From: Methylomonas sp. EFPC3
Lineage (GTDB): Bacteria; Pseudomonadota; Gammaproteobacteria; Methylococcales; Methylomonadaceae
Reading direction: 5' to 3'
Length of the DNA stretch: 64,000 bases
Assembly: GCF_029643245.1 (NCBI RefSeq)
Contig: NZ_CP116398.1
Coordinates: forward strand, 2,294,001 to 2,358,000
Shown here: piece after piece, positions 7,114-15,739 of the stretch
Position numbering within the stretch: position 1 is the first letter of the stretch
Layout: each line of letters starts with the position of its first letter
Notes under the pieces: generated by a model
The model's input: only the letters and a program-made list of their open reading frames with translations
The model's database searches: none
Told to the model about the DNA's origin: nothing
Made by a program: the position numbers and the translations under genes

Positions 7114-8739
7114 TTAACGCACCACTTCGCGCTGTTTCAATGTGGCGTAAATGTCGTCGACGCTCATTTGATCGGCGTCGAAGGCCAAATCGGCGGCATC
7201 GGCTGCCAAACCTACCGCCAAGCAGATCAAACCAGCGTTTTTAATCGCGGCGGCCAATCCCGAATCGGCTTGCTCCAATACCGTCGCGGCGTGACCGGTG
7301 TCGAACAGGCGACGCTCCAGATGATAAGCCATGGTTTTGGCATCAGCGCCAGCGAGGGCGACGATGGTGGCGGTTTGGCCGAAGCGGCTGGCGCGTTCCT
7401 CAGCAGTGACCGGCGCCCATTCGTCCTTGCTGGCATCGCCGACGATCATGCCGGCGCCAACGGTGACGTTGGTCAAACGGTCGATGATGATGAACGAGCC
7501 GGTGGCTTTATTGCGCTTATAGGGTTCGAACACCACTGGCGCGTTGACCGCCACGGTGCATAAGCCGATTTCGTTCAGTTTCAATTCGTCGGCGTCGTGG
7601 TGTTCCAAGGTGTTGACGTCGATGCGATGGTGAATCGTCGCCACCGAACCGGACACGCTGCGGGTGGCCAGTTTGATCACGTACTGGCGACCGGGCAGCA
7701 TGGCTTGTTCGGTCATCCAGACAATGTTGGCCTTGAATTTATCGGCGACGCTGGGTGTGGTTTGTTGCTGGCCCAGGATGACGTCGCCTCGGCTGATGTC
7801 GATCTCGTCATTCAGCGTCAAGGTCACGGCCATGCCGGCGAAAGCTTGTTGCAGATCGCCGTCGAAAGTCACGATCGATTTAATCGTGCTGGTTTTGCCG
7901 GACGGCAGCGCGGTAATCGCATCTCCCTTATGAAAAATACCCGACGCCACGGTACCGCAGAAGCCGCGGAAATCAAGATTCGGCCGGTTGACGTACTGCA
8001 CCGGAAAGCGGGCGTCGTCGAAATTATGGTCGCTGGCGATTTCGATGCTATTCAGCAATTCCATCATCGGCAGGCCGCTGAACCAAGGCATATTGGCGCT
8101 GGGGTTGACGACGTTGTCGCCGTCCAAAGCCGACATCGGAATGAAATGGATATCATGCAAATCCAGATGTTTGACGAAAGTCATGTAGTCGTCGCGAATC
8201 TTTTCGAAGGTTTCCTGGCTGTAGCCGACCAAGTCCATTTTGTTGACCGCGACAATGATGTGCTTGATGCCCAGCAGCGAGGCGATGAAACTGTGGCGCT
8301 TGGTCTGGGTTTGCACACCGTAGCGGGCGTCGATCAGGATCACCGCCAAATCGCAGGTCGAGGCGCCGGTGGCCATGTTGCGCGTATATTGCTCGTGGCC
8401 GGGGGTGTCGGCGATGATGAATTTGCGGGTCGAGGTCGAGAAATAACGGTAAGCGACGTCGATGGTGATGCCCTGCTCGCGCTCGGCCTGCAGACCGTCG
8501 ACCAACAAAGCCAAATCGATCTTGCCGGCGCCGGTGGTGCCGGACTTGACGCTATCGGCCTGCACCGCGGCCAACTGGTCTTCGTAAATCATTTTCGAGT
8601 CGTGCAACAAGCGGCCGATCAAGGTACTCTTGCCGTCGTCGACGTTGCCGCAGGTCAAAAATCGCAGCAACTCCTTGCGTTCGTGTTGCGCCAAATAGGC
8701 GTTGATGTCGGTGGCGATGAGGTCGGATTGGTGGGACAT
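7114..8739 (-). CDS. cysN: sulfate adenylyltransferase subunit 1 (GTPase) with a relict APS-kinase-like tail
   Basis: CysN is the regulatory GTPase of ATP sulfurylase. With CysD it makes adenosine 5'-phosphosulfate from sulfate and ATP. The EF-Tu-like G domain is clear: GNVDDGKST (about residues 31-39), DTPGHEQY and NKMDLVG, followed by two beta-barrel domains. At 541 residues it is some 65 longer than single-domain CysN (about 475). The last 100 residues (after GDASKDEW) align by eye with an APS kinase that has lost its P-loop (ALAGADAKT for GLSGAGKST) and much of its middle, yet keeps [19 protein letters not shown] and [10 protein letters not shown]. So this is probably a decayed CysNC fusion. 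It is last in the operon cysD-antitoxin-doc-cysN. Confidence 0.95.
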   Translation of the reverse strand: MSHQSDLIATDINAYLAQHERKELLRFLTCGNVDDGKSTLIGRLLHDSKMIYEDQLAAVQADSVKSGTTGAGKIDLALLVDGLQAEREQGITIDVAYRYFSTSTRKFIIADTPGHEQYTRNMATGASTCDLAVILIDARYGVQTQTKRHSFIASLLGIKHIIVAVNKMDLVGYSQETFEKIRDDYMTFVKHLDLHDIHFIPMSALDGDNVVNPSANMPWFSGLPMMELLNSIEIASDHNFDDARFPVQYVNRPNLDFRGFCGTVASGIFHKGDAITALPSGKTSTIKSIVTFDGDLQQAFAGMAVTLTLNDEIDISRGDVILGQQQTTPSVADKFKANIVWMTEQAMLPGRQYVIKLATRSVSGSVATIHHRIDVNTLEHHDADELKLNEIGLCTVAVNAPVVFEPYKRNKATGSFIIIDRLTNVTVGAGMIVGDASKDEWAPVTAEERASRFGQTATIVALAGADAKTMAYHLERRLFDTGHAATVLEQADSGLAAAIKNAGLICLAVGLAADAADLAFDADQMSVDDIYATLKQREVVR

Positions 8740-8776
8740 GGGTTTCCTGAATGCCTAAATTTGTTCGAAAGTTGTA

Positions 8777-9154
8777 TTACGCGCAATGCTGTTTTAAAAA
8801 GTCAGCCAGTTCTTCGCGACTGACTTGCCGGGTTGCCGTACTAATAACCCAGTCGTAAAACTGAGTGTCGTCCATCGTTGGTTGTTTTTGGTTGGCGACC
8901 AGAAACACCAGCATGCAGGCGGCCGCTACCCGCTTGTTGCCGTCCAGAAACGGATGGTTGTTGGCTAGCGAATAGCAATATTGAGCGGCGGTCTGAAATA
9001 TATCGCCGCTGTAGTGCCAAGTCTGTCGTGCCGCACCAAGCGCCGATTCCAACAGCGCTTCGTCTCGAATACCCAAAGCACCGCCAAAGCGTTCTATCTG
9101 TTGACGATGTATCTGTAACGCCAATGCTTTCGAGATGAAAAACAACTCGGCCAT
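8777..9154 (-). CDS. doc: Doc-type Fic toxin (death-on-curing family)
   Basis: 125 residues with the compact Doc fold of Fic proteins. The active-site loop HPFLDGNKR is at residues 67-75, matching the family pattern HxFx(D/N)xNKR. Doc phosphorylates elongation factor Tu and arrests translation; that is family knowledge, not shown here. It starts one base after the antitoxin stop, so the pair is translationally coupled. The unit sits between cysD and cysN, all in one direction. Confidence 0.85.
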   Translation of the reverse strand: MAELFFISKALALQIHRQQIERFGGALGIRDEALLESALGAARQTWHYSGDIFQTAAQYCYSLANNHPFLDGNKRVAAACMLVFLVANQKQPTMDDTQFYDWVISTATRQVSREELADFLKQHCA

Positions 9155-9358
9155 CTATTGGGCCAGCTTGGCAAACGCATCGGCGTACTGGCTCATTAAC
9201 TGCTGATGAATTTGTAGGGCTTGTGCTTCAGTCACGCGCTGGTCAGACTGTTGCTTCTTTTGTTTTTCTTCAAGAAACAGCACGAAATCCAGTACCTCGG
9301 CTTGCAGGCCGGGTTCGAGATTCACGAGGTGCTGCTGGATTTCTTCGTGCAGTTGCAT
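9155..9358 (-). CDS. antitoxin of the Doc module (DUF2281-like)
   Basis: 67 residues from the ATG at 9358 (GGA upstream). A GTG at 9370 would add four residues. The N-terminal MQLHEEIQQHLVNLEPGLQA followed by EVLDFVLFLEEK is the short helical pattern of DUF2281 antitoxins, and the C-terminal helix would wrap the toxin. It lies directly before doc, in the usual antitoxin-first order. It probably represses its own transcription, but any promoter would be inside the cys operon. Confidence 0.7.
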   Translation of the reverse strand: MQLHEEIQQHLVNLEPGLQAEVLDFVLFLEEKQKKQQSDQRVTEAQALQIHQQLMSQYADAFAKLAQ

Positions 9359-9398
9359 GAAAGCTTCCACCGAGTTTTGCTGGTTGGCAAGGTTCCTG

Positions 9399-10310
9399 TT
9401 AAAAATACCCTTCGCGTTTTTTCTGTTCCATCGATCCGGCCTGATCGTGGTCGATCAAGCGGCCTTGACGCTCGGACGTGGTGGTCAGCAACATTTCTTG
9501 AATGATCTCCGGCAAGGTGGTTGCGGTCGATTCGACGGCGCCGGTCAGCGGGTAGCAGCCCAGGGTACGGAAGCGCACCATTTTCATTTCGACTTTGTCT
9601 TCGGGGCCGATCGGCATCCGGTCGTCGTCGACCATGATCAACATGCCATCCTTATTGACCACCGGGCGCTCTTTGGCGAAGTACAGCGGGACGATGGGGA
9701 TGTTTTCCAGATGGATGTATTGCCAGATGTCCAATTCAGTCCAGTTGGATAGCGGAAATACCCGAATCGATTCGCCCTTGTCGATCTTGCCGTTATAGAT
9801 GTTCCAAAGCTCCGGGCGCTGGTTTTTTGGGTCCCAGCGGTGGTTCTTGTCACGAAACGAGTAAACCCGCTCCTTGGCGCGGGATTTTTCCTCGTCGCGG
9901 CGGGCGCCGCCGAAAGCCGCATCAAACTGGTATTTGTTCAAGGCTTGTTTCAGCGCATCGGTTTTCATGACGTCGGTATGCTTCTTACTACCGTGGGTGA
10001 ACGGGCCAATGCCTTGGGCAACGCCTTCCTGATTGATATGGACGATCAGGTCCCAGCCCAGATCTTTGGCCATGTTGTTCCGAAACTCGATCATTTCCCG
10101 GAATTTCCAGGTGGTATCGACGTGCAACAACGGAAACGGCGGTTTGCCGGGAAAGAAGGCTTTGCGGGTCAGATGCAGCATGACCGCCGAGTCCTTGCCG
10201 ATGGAATAGAGCATGACGGGCTTTTCGAATTCCGCTGCCACTTCGCGGATGATGTGGATACTTTCGGCTTCGAGCTGTTTCAGGTGGGTCAGTTTATAAT
10301 CGGTCATCAA
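9399..10310 (-). CDS. cysD: sulfate adenylyltransferase subunit 2
   Basis: 303 residues, the normal CysD length. This is the catalytic subunit of assimilatory ATP sulfurylase. The PP-loop ATP pyrophosphatase motif [11 protein letters not shown] is near residues 35-45. [16 protein letters not shown] and the C-terminal [16 protein letters not shown] and [10 protein letters not shown] blocks are strongly conserved. First gene of the operon; its partner cysN is separated from it by the antitoxin and toxin genes, about 660 bp. The promoter should lie in 10311-10396, shared with a divergent gene. Confidence 0.97.
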   Translation of the reverse strand: MMTDYKLTHLKQLEAESIHIIREVAAEFEKPVMLYSIGKDSAVMLHLTRKAFFPGKPPFPLLHVDTTWKFREMIEFRNNMAKDLGWDLIVHINQEGVAQGIGPFTHGSKKHTDVMKTDALKQALNKYQFDAAFGGARRDEEKSRAKERVYSFRDKNHRWDPKNQRPELWNIYNGKIDKGESIRVFPLSNWTELDIWQYIHLENIPIVPLYFAKERPVVNKDGMLIMVDDDRMPIGPEDKVEMKMVRFRTLGCYPLTGAVESTATTLPEIIQEMLLTTTSERQGRLIDHDQAGSMEQKKREGYF

Positions 10311-10396
10311 TTATCCGGGGCGCGCGGCCTGTTTGCATGCAAAGGTTAGTGCGCTATTTTAATGGCAAACCCCTATCGACGCCATCGGCAAAGCTT

Positions 10397-10807
10397 ATGA
10401 GACAGTACCACGGCTTGGAAACTCTACGGGCGGCAATCTCCGGCCGGCCGACACTGGCAAAGTTGGCGGAATGCTTACTGGATGACCTGCGCGAATGCCG
10501 TTGCACGATATTCGGCAGCATTGGTGACGACGACCGCGTCGTGCTGGCCGAGCTGAGCTTGGAAGCCGATACGCTGCTTTACGAACACTTCGAACAACGC
10601 CTCGACTTGCAGGTGGCAGGGCCGATTTTGCGCGACGATTGCGTGCCGCTGACCTTTCGTTTGGCCGGCGAGCGATTTGCGGTGACAGGCCGCTGTTCGG
10701 CTTTACCGCACGTCTGCGGCCGGGATTTGTATCTGAGCCGTTACAGCGGCCAGATTGGCGACATTGCCCGGCAACGTTTTCAAATTCCGCTGAAACAATT
10801 GCCGTAA
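10397..10807 (+). CDS. conserved-looking protein of unknown function
   Basis: 136 residues from ATG 10397; the frame is open upstream to 10337 but without a good ribosome site. Acidic and leucine-rich (LAECLLDDLRECRCTIFGSI), with a basic end (SRYSGQIGDIARQRFQIPLK). No family recognised. It is divergent from cysD and convergent with trxC. Confidence 0.5.
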   Translation: MRQYHGLETLRAAISGRPTLAKLAECLLDDLRECRCTIFGSIGDDDRVVLAELSLEADTLLYEHFEQRLDLQVAGPILRDDCVPLTFRLAGERFAVTGRCSALPHVCGRDLYLSRYSGQIGDIARQRFQIPLKQLP

Positions 10808-10816
10808 CAAATCAGT

Positions 10817-11251
10817 TCAAGCGTGACTTTTTGCCCAGCGCACGATGTCTTGGGCTGACGTCGCCCCGGCCTGGCGGACGATTTCGCGGCCGCCCTTGAA
10901 CAGAATCAGCGTCGGGATGCTGCGGATCTGGTAATGCGCGCTCAACTCGACCTGCGCTTCGGTGTCGATTTTTCCCAGGCGCATCGTCGGTTCCAATAAG
11001 CCGGCCGCCTGGGCAAAGGCCGGCGCCATCATCCGGCAGGGCCCGCACCAAGCCGCCCAAAAATCCACTAGCAGCGGTATCTCGCTAGAACGCAGATGTT
11101 TGTCGAAATTGGCGGCGGTCAATTCCAGCGGATGGCCGGTAAACAGCGCTTGATGGCATTGGCCGCATTTTGGATGCTGAGCCAGCCGCGCGGCAGGCAG
11201 GCGGTTGATGGCCGCGCAATGCGGGCAGGCTAAGTGAATCGATTCGCTCAT
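10817..11251 (-). CDS. trxC: thioredoxin 2 (zinc-binding)
   Basis: 144 residues. The N-terminal zinc ribbon has C9, C12, C29 and C32 (CPHC and CGQC). The thioredoxin fold follows, with the redox centre WCGPC at 68-72 and the cis-proline in IRSIPTLILF. TrxC reduces protein disulfides in the cytosol under oxidative stress. The length and both domains are normal. Confidence 0.95.
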   Translation of the reverse strand: MSESIHLACPHCAAINRLPAARLAQHPKCGQCHQALFTGHPLELTAANFDKHLRSSEIPLLVDFWAAWCGPCRMMAPAFAQAAGLLEPTMRLGKIDTEAQVELSAHYQIRSIPTLILFKGGREIVRQAGATSAQDIVRWAKSHA

Positions 11252-11349
11252 TTTTGGCCTCGGAATAGGGACGGCTAACCTTCGCGGCGGCGAAGGGATT
11301 GCCGCTTAAACTTAGGGCGGTGCTGCTAAAAACAAGAGGCCGATCGAAA

Positions 11350-12300
11350 TTATCGCCACAAACCGCCGATTCGCCAGCGCGGCGCCCGCCGTGCCGGAAT
11401 TACGCGGTAACCCAGTAACGGTGCATAGTCCAGCCAGTGACTCGGCGCCGCCGGCACCAAGGCCTGTAGCCGACGAATCCGTTCTTCGGTTGGCGGATGG
11501 GTGCGCAGCCAGGACGGTTCCGGGTTACCCCAACCGGGAAACAACACGGCCAGCCAGCCCTTGCTGGCTTGTTCGATATGGGCCAGCGCTTGCGCCAAAC
11601 CCAGCGGGTCGCCGGTCAGCATGGCCGCATTCAAATCGGCGTCGTATTCGCGAGTGCGGGACAAGCCCAGTTGCGCCAGCAGAGCCAAGTGCGGCGAAAA
11701 CAACAATAGCAGTATCGCCGGCCAGTTGAACTCGAATACGACATCGGCAAGCAGCATGGCCGGAATACTTAGCAGTAGAAACAATTGCCCTAAACTCGCA
11801 AACACCGCAGTGATGCGGCTAACCGCATCAGCCAGACTCATCACCCGCAAATCGTTGTTGGCAATATGCGAGATTTCGTGGGCCAACACACCCGCCAGTT
11901 CTCGGGTCGATAGGCGCTGCAACAGGCTGTCGCTCAGCGCGATCGCCGATTGCTTGCGGCTGCCCACGGCAAAGGCGTTGATGACCGGACTGGGGAAGAA
12001 GTAAGGCGTCGGTGCGCGGGTCAGTTCGGCACGTTCGGCCAGCGTTTCCAGCATTTGCCAAAGTACCGGGGCCTCTTGCGGATAAATCGGCCGGGCCCGA
12101 TAGAAACTCAAGGTCAGACGCCAAGCGGTGCTGGGTGTAATCAACAAACCGAAGCCGGCCGCCGCCAGGGCCATCCAGATACCGTCGTCGCCGAATAACA
12201 GACTGCCGGCCAGCGCGCAAATACCCAACAACGCGGCAACCAATAAAACGGTTTGCAGCCGATTCAGCCAGCGATGGCTGCGGCGAATAGCGCGATTCAT
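11350..12300 (-). CDS. M48-family membrane metalloprotease (HtpX-like)
   Basis: 316 residues. Two N-terminal membrane helices (about 17-37 and 42-60) and a further hydrophobic pair after the active site anchor it in the inner membrane. The zinc motif HEISH lies in VLAHEISHIANNDLR, and the third ligand is in RTREYDADLNAA. HtpX-type proteases degrade misfolded membrane proteins. It starts 2 bp after cbpM ends, so it is probably in one transcript with cbpA-cbpM, a sensible proteostasis grouping. An HtpX paralogue is more likely than HtpX itself, given the C-terminal extension with HPPTEERIRRLQAL. Confidence 0.88.
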   Translation of the reverse strand: MNRAIRRSHRWLNRLQTVLLVAALLGICALAGSLLFGDDGIWMALAAAGFGLLITPSTAWRLTLSFYRARPIYPQEAPVLWQMLETLAERAELTRAPTPYFFPSPVINAFAVGSRKQSAIALSDSLLQRLSTRELAGVLAHEISHIANNDLRVMSLADAVSRITAVFASLGQLFLLLSIPAMLLADVVFEFNWPAILLLLFSPHLALLAQLGLSRTREYDADLNAAMLTGDPLGLAQALAHIEQASKGWLAVLFPGWGNPEPSWLRTHPPTEERIRRLQALVPAAPSHWLDYAPLLGYRVIPARRAPRWRIGGLWR

Positions 12301-12302
12301 GA

Positions 12303-12614
12303 CTACTCCAAGCCGGCGCGGCGGAGACGACGCCGCAGGTCGTCGATTTCTTCCTGCATGTCGGCGACCAGCGCGGCCAGTTCCGGTATCGCCTCGAATT
12401 GGCGCTCAATGGCGGCGATACGCTTTACCCGCAGCAGCGTGGCACTGGAGAAACGCCACTCTTCGCCGTGTCGGCTTGGCGTCAGCAAGCCCTCGGCAAC
12501 GTGGTGGCTGATCCATTCGTGGTCCACCGCGGCCAACGCGGCAAGCTGCCGTAACGTCAGGCCGTGCTCTTCAAGAATGGCGTCTATGGCGATGGCGGTC
12601 AACGATCCGGACAT
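12303..12614 (-). CDS. cbpM: chaperone-modulator CbpM
   Basis: 103 residues of MerR-like helix-turn-helix type (LTLRQLAALAAVDHEWISHH) and a C-terminal coiled coil (LAALVADMQEEIDDLRRRL). CbpM binds the J domain of CbpA and blocks its co-chaperone activity. It is separated from cbpA by 3 bp, the normal gene pair. Confidence 0.85.
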   Translation of the reverse strand: MSGSLTAIAIDAILEEHGLTLRQLAALAAVDHEWISHHVAEGLLTPSRHGEEWRFSSATLLRVKRIAAIERQFEAIPELAALVADMQEEIDDLRRRLRRAGLE

Positions 12615-12617
12615 GAC

Positions 12618-13562
12618 TCAGCTCCCGTGTGCGGCGCGCGGATCGAAAGCCAATTCGCGCGCCATGGCTTGGTAAAGTTCTCTGGCTTTGGCGGTGTTGG
12701 CCGGCGGCAGCACCACGTGTATATCCAGCAGCAAATCGCCGGGCGTCGCGCTGGGGATACCCTTGCCGCGCACGCGCAATTGCTGGCCGCTCTGGGTACC
12801 CTCCGGAATCCGCACTTTCAATCCGGTCTCGAACAAATTGACCGGCAACACCGCGCCGAGTGCCGCTTCCCATGGCGTCACCGCCAAAGTCATATGCAGA
12901 TTGTTACCGTCGACGCGCAATTGCGGATGCGGATTGAAATGGACTTCCAGCAACAGGTCGCCGGACTTGCCGTGGCCCACGCCCGGCGAGCCCTGACCGG
13001 CCAGGCGAATGATCTGGCCTTCGTAGACGCCCCTGGGGATTTTGACGTTCAAGGTGCGGGTGTTCAGTGTAACGTGGCCGCCGGCATCCATCGCCGGCAC
13101 CCGCAAACTGATCTGACGAGTGGCGCCGCGGAAAGCATCCTCAATGTCGAGCAACACTTTGGCATGATGATCCTCGCCCTGGGCCTGAAAACTACCGGCG
13201 TGGGCTTCGAACGGACCGCCGCGGCCGCGCGCGCCCATGCGGCCGAACAACTGGCTGAAAAAATCGCCGAAATCCGCCGTATCGCCGCTGGAAAACTCGA
13301 AGCCGGCGTCCCAGTTCGGCGGCGGATGAAACTCCTGGCCGGAACGGTAACCGCGGCCGAGCTGATCGTAGGCCGCGCGTTTCTCGGTGTCGGACAAGAC
13401 GGCATATGCCTCGTTGACTTCCTTCATCCGCGCTTCGGCATCCGGCTCTTTGGAAATGTCCGGATGGTATTTACGGGCCAATTTACGATAGGCCTTTTTG
13501 ATATCGGCCAAAGCCGCATCGCGGCCGACGCCCAAAATCTGGTAATAATCTTTGTATTGCAC
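12618..13562 (-). CDS. cbpA: DnaJ-class co-chaperone CbpA
   Basis: 314 residues. The J domain at residues 1-70 has the HPD motif at 33-35. A G/F-rich linker follows (about 75-125), then two C-terminal substrate-binding domains (from about 130) without a zinc-finger domain, which separates it from DnaJ. It stimulates DnaK ATP hydrolysis. First of the cbpA-cbpM-M48 cluster. Confidence 0.93.
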   Translation of the reverse strand: MQYKDYYQILGVGRDAALADIKKAYRKLARKYHPDISKEPDAEARMKEVNEAYAVLSDTEKRAAYDQLGRGYRSGQEFHPPPNWDAGFEFSSGDTADFGDFFSQLFGRMGARGRGGPFEAHAGSFQAQGEDHHAKVLLDIEDAFRGATRQISLRVPAMDAGGHVTLNTRTLNVKIPRGVYEGQIIRLAGQGSPGVGHGKSGDLLLEVHFNPHPQLRVDGNNLHMTLAVTPWEAALGAVLPVNLFETGLKVRIPEGTQSGQQLRVRGKGIPSATPGDLLLDIHVVLPPANTAKARELYQAMARELAFDPRAAHGS

Positions 13563-13792
13563 GCCACGCCTCCAGTGACTGAAGCCGCCAAACTCAGCTG
13601 AGCCGGGTTCTTATAAACGATAGCGAACGGGTGGACAATCGGCAAATGCGGACCACCCTCCTCCCGGCTCGATCATCGAGAAATGAAATGTCGGCCATTC
13701 AGGTAAAAATCAAGAGTCTGGCTTGAAGCGCAAACGGCTTGAACCAATCGGATCAGCACCCATCTTACGCAGCAATTCTTTTATCGATTTGA

Positions 13793-13798
13793 TAGAAT
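13793..13798 (+). promoter_or_regulatory. putative -10 element of ssrA
   Basis: TAGAAT ends 10 bp before the first base of the tmRNA, the right distance for a start at 13808. I see no good -35 at 16-18 bp; TTACGC at 13765-13770 is too far upstream. Confidence 0.4.
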
Positions 13799-13807
13799 GA
13801 AGGTTCC

Positions 13808-14188
13808 GGGGGTGACATGGCTTCGACGTGGGTAGCAAAACCTCAGGTGCATGCCGAGCACAGTACAGCTCGTAAAACCTACTGAAAACAAGTATTCGCA
13901 AACGACGAAAACTACTCAGTGGCCTTAGCAGCTTAAAACCTGCACCACTTCTCTGACCAGATGTACTTATGCGTCTGGAGTTCCTCTCGGGGAACGCTCA
14001 GGGATCATATTACATAAGATCGCGCCAGGGCTTAGTTCGGAGCCTGAAGCGCTAAATCCAATCGAAATCGCTGTTGATCCTCTTGGCCCGACGGGTAGTC
14101 AACAGTTAAATTAAAAGCGCGGGATAAGCATGTAGAGCTTGTGGCGGAGTGCTTGCGGACGGGGGTTCAATTCCCCCCACCTCCACCA
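13808..14188 (+). ncRNA. ssrA: transfer-messenger RNA
   Basis: tmRNA rescues stalled ribosomes and tags nascent peptides for proteolysis. The 5' end GGGGGTG (13808-13814) pairs with CACCTCC (14178-14184), followed by A and an encoded CCA at 14186-14188. GACATGGCTTCGACG and the T arm are canonical. The tag frame at 13898-13936 encodes ANDENYSVALAA then TAA. At 381 nt it is a normal one-piece tmRNA. The 3' end doubles as the prophage attachment site; since the 24-bp core is identical on both sides, the mature RNA sequence is preserved after integration. Confidence 0.97.
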
Positions 14189-14189
14189 A
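14166..14189. other. attL core of the prophage (3' end of ssrA)
   Basis: The 24 bp from TTCAATTCC to CTCCACCAA are identical to 50765-50788. The bases on both sides differ (G/T before, T/A after), so the repeat is sharply bounded. It covers the T arm and acceptor 3' strand of tmRNA. Confidence 0.93.
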
Positions 14190-14196
14190 TCAACCC

Positions 14197-14243
14197 ATTG
14201 AAAGATAAAGAAAATAATTTCTAGTCTTTCAATTTGTGGCGGT
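14197..14243. repeat. hairpin and arm-type motif at the left prophage end
   Basis: ATTGAAAGA (14197-14205) and TCTTTCAAT (14225-14233) form a perfect 9-bp AT-rich stem. TGGCGGT follows at 14237-14243; it is the inverse of the ACCGCCA repeats near attR, so it may be an integrase arm site. No gene is evident in 14190-14453. Confidence 0.55.
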
Positions 14244-14453
14244 AAATTGGCGTTTCCTAATTGCAGGGAACGCCATTTATCGGCACATTCCGAATTTCCC
14301 CCATTCGCGCGAAATCCTGATCTTTCTAGGCTTCCAGGTTTGCCAGCGGCAGAGCCATATTTCACAACGAAAAATCTGCGCAAAAACCGCGCAGGCGAGG
14401 AGGAGTGATTTTCGGCGGGCGGGCGGCGGTTTTTTCTTTGGTGGCCGGCTCCG

Positions 14454-15380
14454 CTATCGTTCCTTCAGTCTGGTGATGGCACCGGCATATTCATCCTCTC
14501 CCAGCTCGCAACCGAGGAACTTCCTCCCCAGATCCAGGCAAGCTATCGCCGTTGATCCGCTCCCGGCAAACGTATCCAGCACGACGTCGTTCGGCCTCGA
14601 GCTGGCCGAGACGATGTGGCGCATTAAATCCAAAGGCTTCTCGCACGGATGCTTGCCCGGATACCACTGCACAGGCTTGAAGTCCCACACGTTGGTGAAC
14701 GGCACGTCCTTGGTCACCGCAAAGTGGCGTTGCTGTAACTTGACGGCTTTGTACTCGGCAAACAGTTCGGCGTAAGGTTTCAGCGTGCCGCCAAACAACT
14801 GGTTCATCGTGTCGTAATGCTTGCGGCTGGGCATGCTCCACTGCGATCGATCAAACCAATGGCCAGACATTTGGCAACCGCAAGCCTGGTCGATTTGTTT
14901 GCGCGAGATGCCGACCGTCTGCCTGGCTTGTTCCAGATGCGATCTGATGGGCTCGAAGGCAAACGGCAAGCGCTTGCGGCTCTCGGCGAAGATGATGTGT
15001 TCGGTCTGCGGAAAATAACGGCGCAACGATTCCTTGCGGCAACCGTTATGGCGGCCGCTGGGTTTGCGCCAGACGATGTGGTTCAGGATACGGAAATGCT
15101 TGGCGACAGCCAGCTCCACTTGCGTCGCCAAATGCGGACCGGCAAATAAGTACAGCGAACCGGCCGGCTTCAACACGCGGTGATACTCGACCAGCACGCC
15201 ATCCAGCCAAGTAAAGAACTCGGACGGATTGCGCCATTGGTTGTCCCAGGCGTTGTCTTTGACTTTGTAATACGGCGGATCGGTCGCGATCAAATCGACG
15301 GTATCCGCCGCCAGGCTGGCCAACAGACTCAACGCATCGACGTTATGTAGCTCGATTGAATCCCTTTGATATTTCTCCAC
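14454..15380 (-). CDS. phage DNA methyltransferase (N4/N6 type)
   Basis: 308 residues from GTG at 15380. The catalytic DPPY is at residues 34-37 and the AdoMet-binding FAGSGST lies near residue 275. DPPY before FxGxG is the order of beta-class N6-adenine/N4-cytosine methylases. The region between, with GCRKESLRRYFPQTEHIIF and SGHWFDRSQWSMP, would hold target recognition; the target is unknown. It overlaps the com-like gene by 38 bp, and its start lies in a hairpin, so translation is probably controlled by Com. It likely protects phage DNA from restriction. Confidence 0.9.
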   Translation of the reverse strand: MEKYQRDSIELHNVDALSLLASLAADTVDLIATDPPYYKVKDNAWDNQWRNPSEFFTWLDGVLVEYHRVLKPAGSLYLFAGPHLATQVELAVAKHFRILNHIVWRKPSGRHNGCRKESLRRYFPQTEHIIFAESRKRLPFAFEPIRSHLEQARQTVGISRKQIDQACGCQMSGHWFDRSQWSMPSRKHYDTMNQLFGGTLKPYAELFAEYKAVKLQQRHFAVTKDVPFTNVWDFKPVQWYPGKHPCEKPLDLMRHIVSASSRPNDVVLDTFAGSGSTAIACLDLGRKFLGCELGEDEYAGAITRLKER

Positions 15381-15537
15381 GAGTGCCTCTTTGACAATGA
15401 CACTCGCGGTGTTCTGGACTGGGGCTCGAGGCCCTGATGACGTTTAAGGTTTTACAGCGCGGACACTTGATCGAGTTCTCCCGGTAATCCGCTTCGGCTA
15501 ACTTTCTTTCACATTTCCCGCATTTCAAAATTTCCAT
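15343..15537 (-). CDS. com: Mu Com-like zinc-finger translational regulator
   Basis: 64 residues. Cysteines C6, C9, C25 and C28 (CGKC and CPRC) form the zinc site, and the tail EHRECHCQRG resembles the EHPTEKHCGKRE stretch I recall from Mu Com. In Mu, Com binds the com-mom mRNA and opens a hairpin that blocks mom translation. Here the overlapping downstream gene is a DNA methyltransferase instead of mom, with a similar overlap. It lies at the end of the leftward late region, so it is likely expressed late. Confidence 0.85.
   Translation of the reverse strand: MEILKCGKCERKLAEADYRENSIKCPRCKTLNVIRASSPSPEHRECHCQRGTRGEISKGFNRAT
15380..15406 (-). promoter_or_regulatory. start-codon-occluding hairpin of the methyltransferase gene
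   Basis: On the minus strand CGAGTG pairs with CACTCG (arms at 15401-15406 and 15380-15385, 15-nt loop). The second arm ends on the first base of the GTG start codon, and the AGAGG ribosome site lies between the arms. This is the geometry expected for a Com-controlled translation switch. Confidence 0.65.
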
Positions 15538-15617
15538 AAATCGTGGCCATGTACTAGCCTTAAGCCCGCTGTGTGCACAGCACGGTGCCTAGGCTGGACG
15601 CAGCGCATTCTGCGAAA

Positions 15618-15670
15618 GGTGGTCGCAAGGAGTGCGCCAACATTCCTTGCGGTCGCACCGTCTATTTTTT
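15618..15670. other. GC-rich hairpin in the gap between com and the tail gene
   Basis: CGCAAGGA and TCCTTGCG pair, with outer GGTG/CACC, and TATTTTTT follows on the plus strand. It could be a terminator or part of an mRNA leader. The gap 15538-15739 also holds a 24-codon minus-strand frame (start about 15736) that I cannot judge. Confidence 0.4.
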
Positions 15671-15739
15671 CGTGCGCTTCAGCAGCTCAACTGCGAGTCT
15701 GATCAGCCAATGTCCGACTTGGTTGGTGAACAACATCGG

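Noticed and set aside
7597-8823. 408-codon plus-strand frame opposite cysN
   Set aside because: Antisense shadow of cysN, low-complexity V/G/D-rich product.
12564-13601. 345-codon plus-strand frame opposite cbpA
   Set aside because: Shadow of cbpA; its ends match no regulatory signals.
14111-14383. Minus-strand frame across the tmRNA 3' end (WWRWGELNPRP-type protein)
   Set aside because: It is the complement of tmRNA and attL. This reading is a known spurious annotation at ssrA ends.
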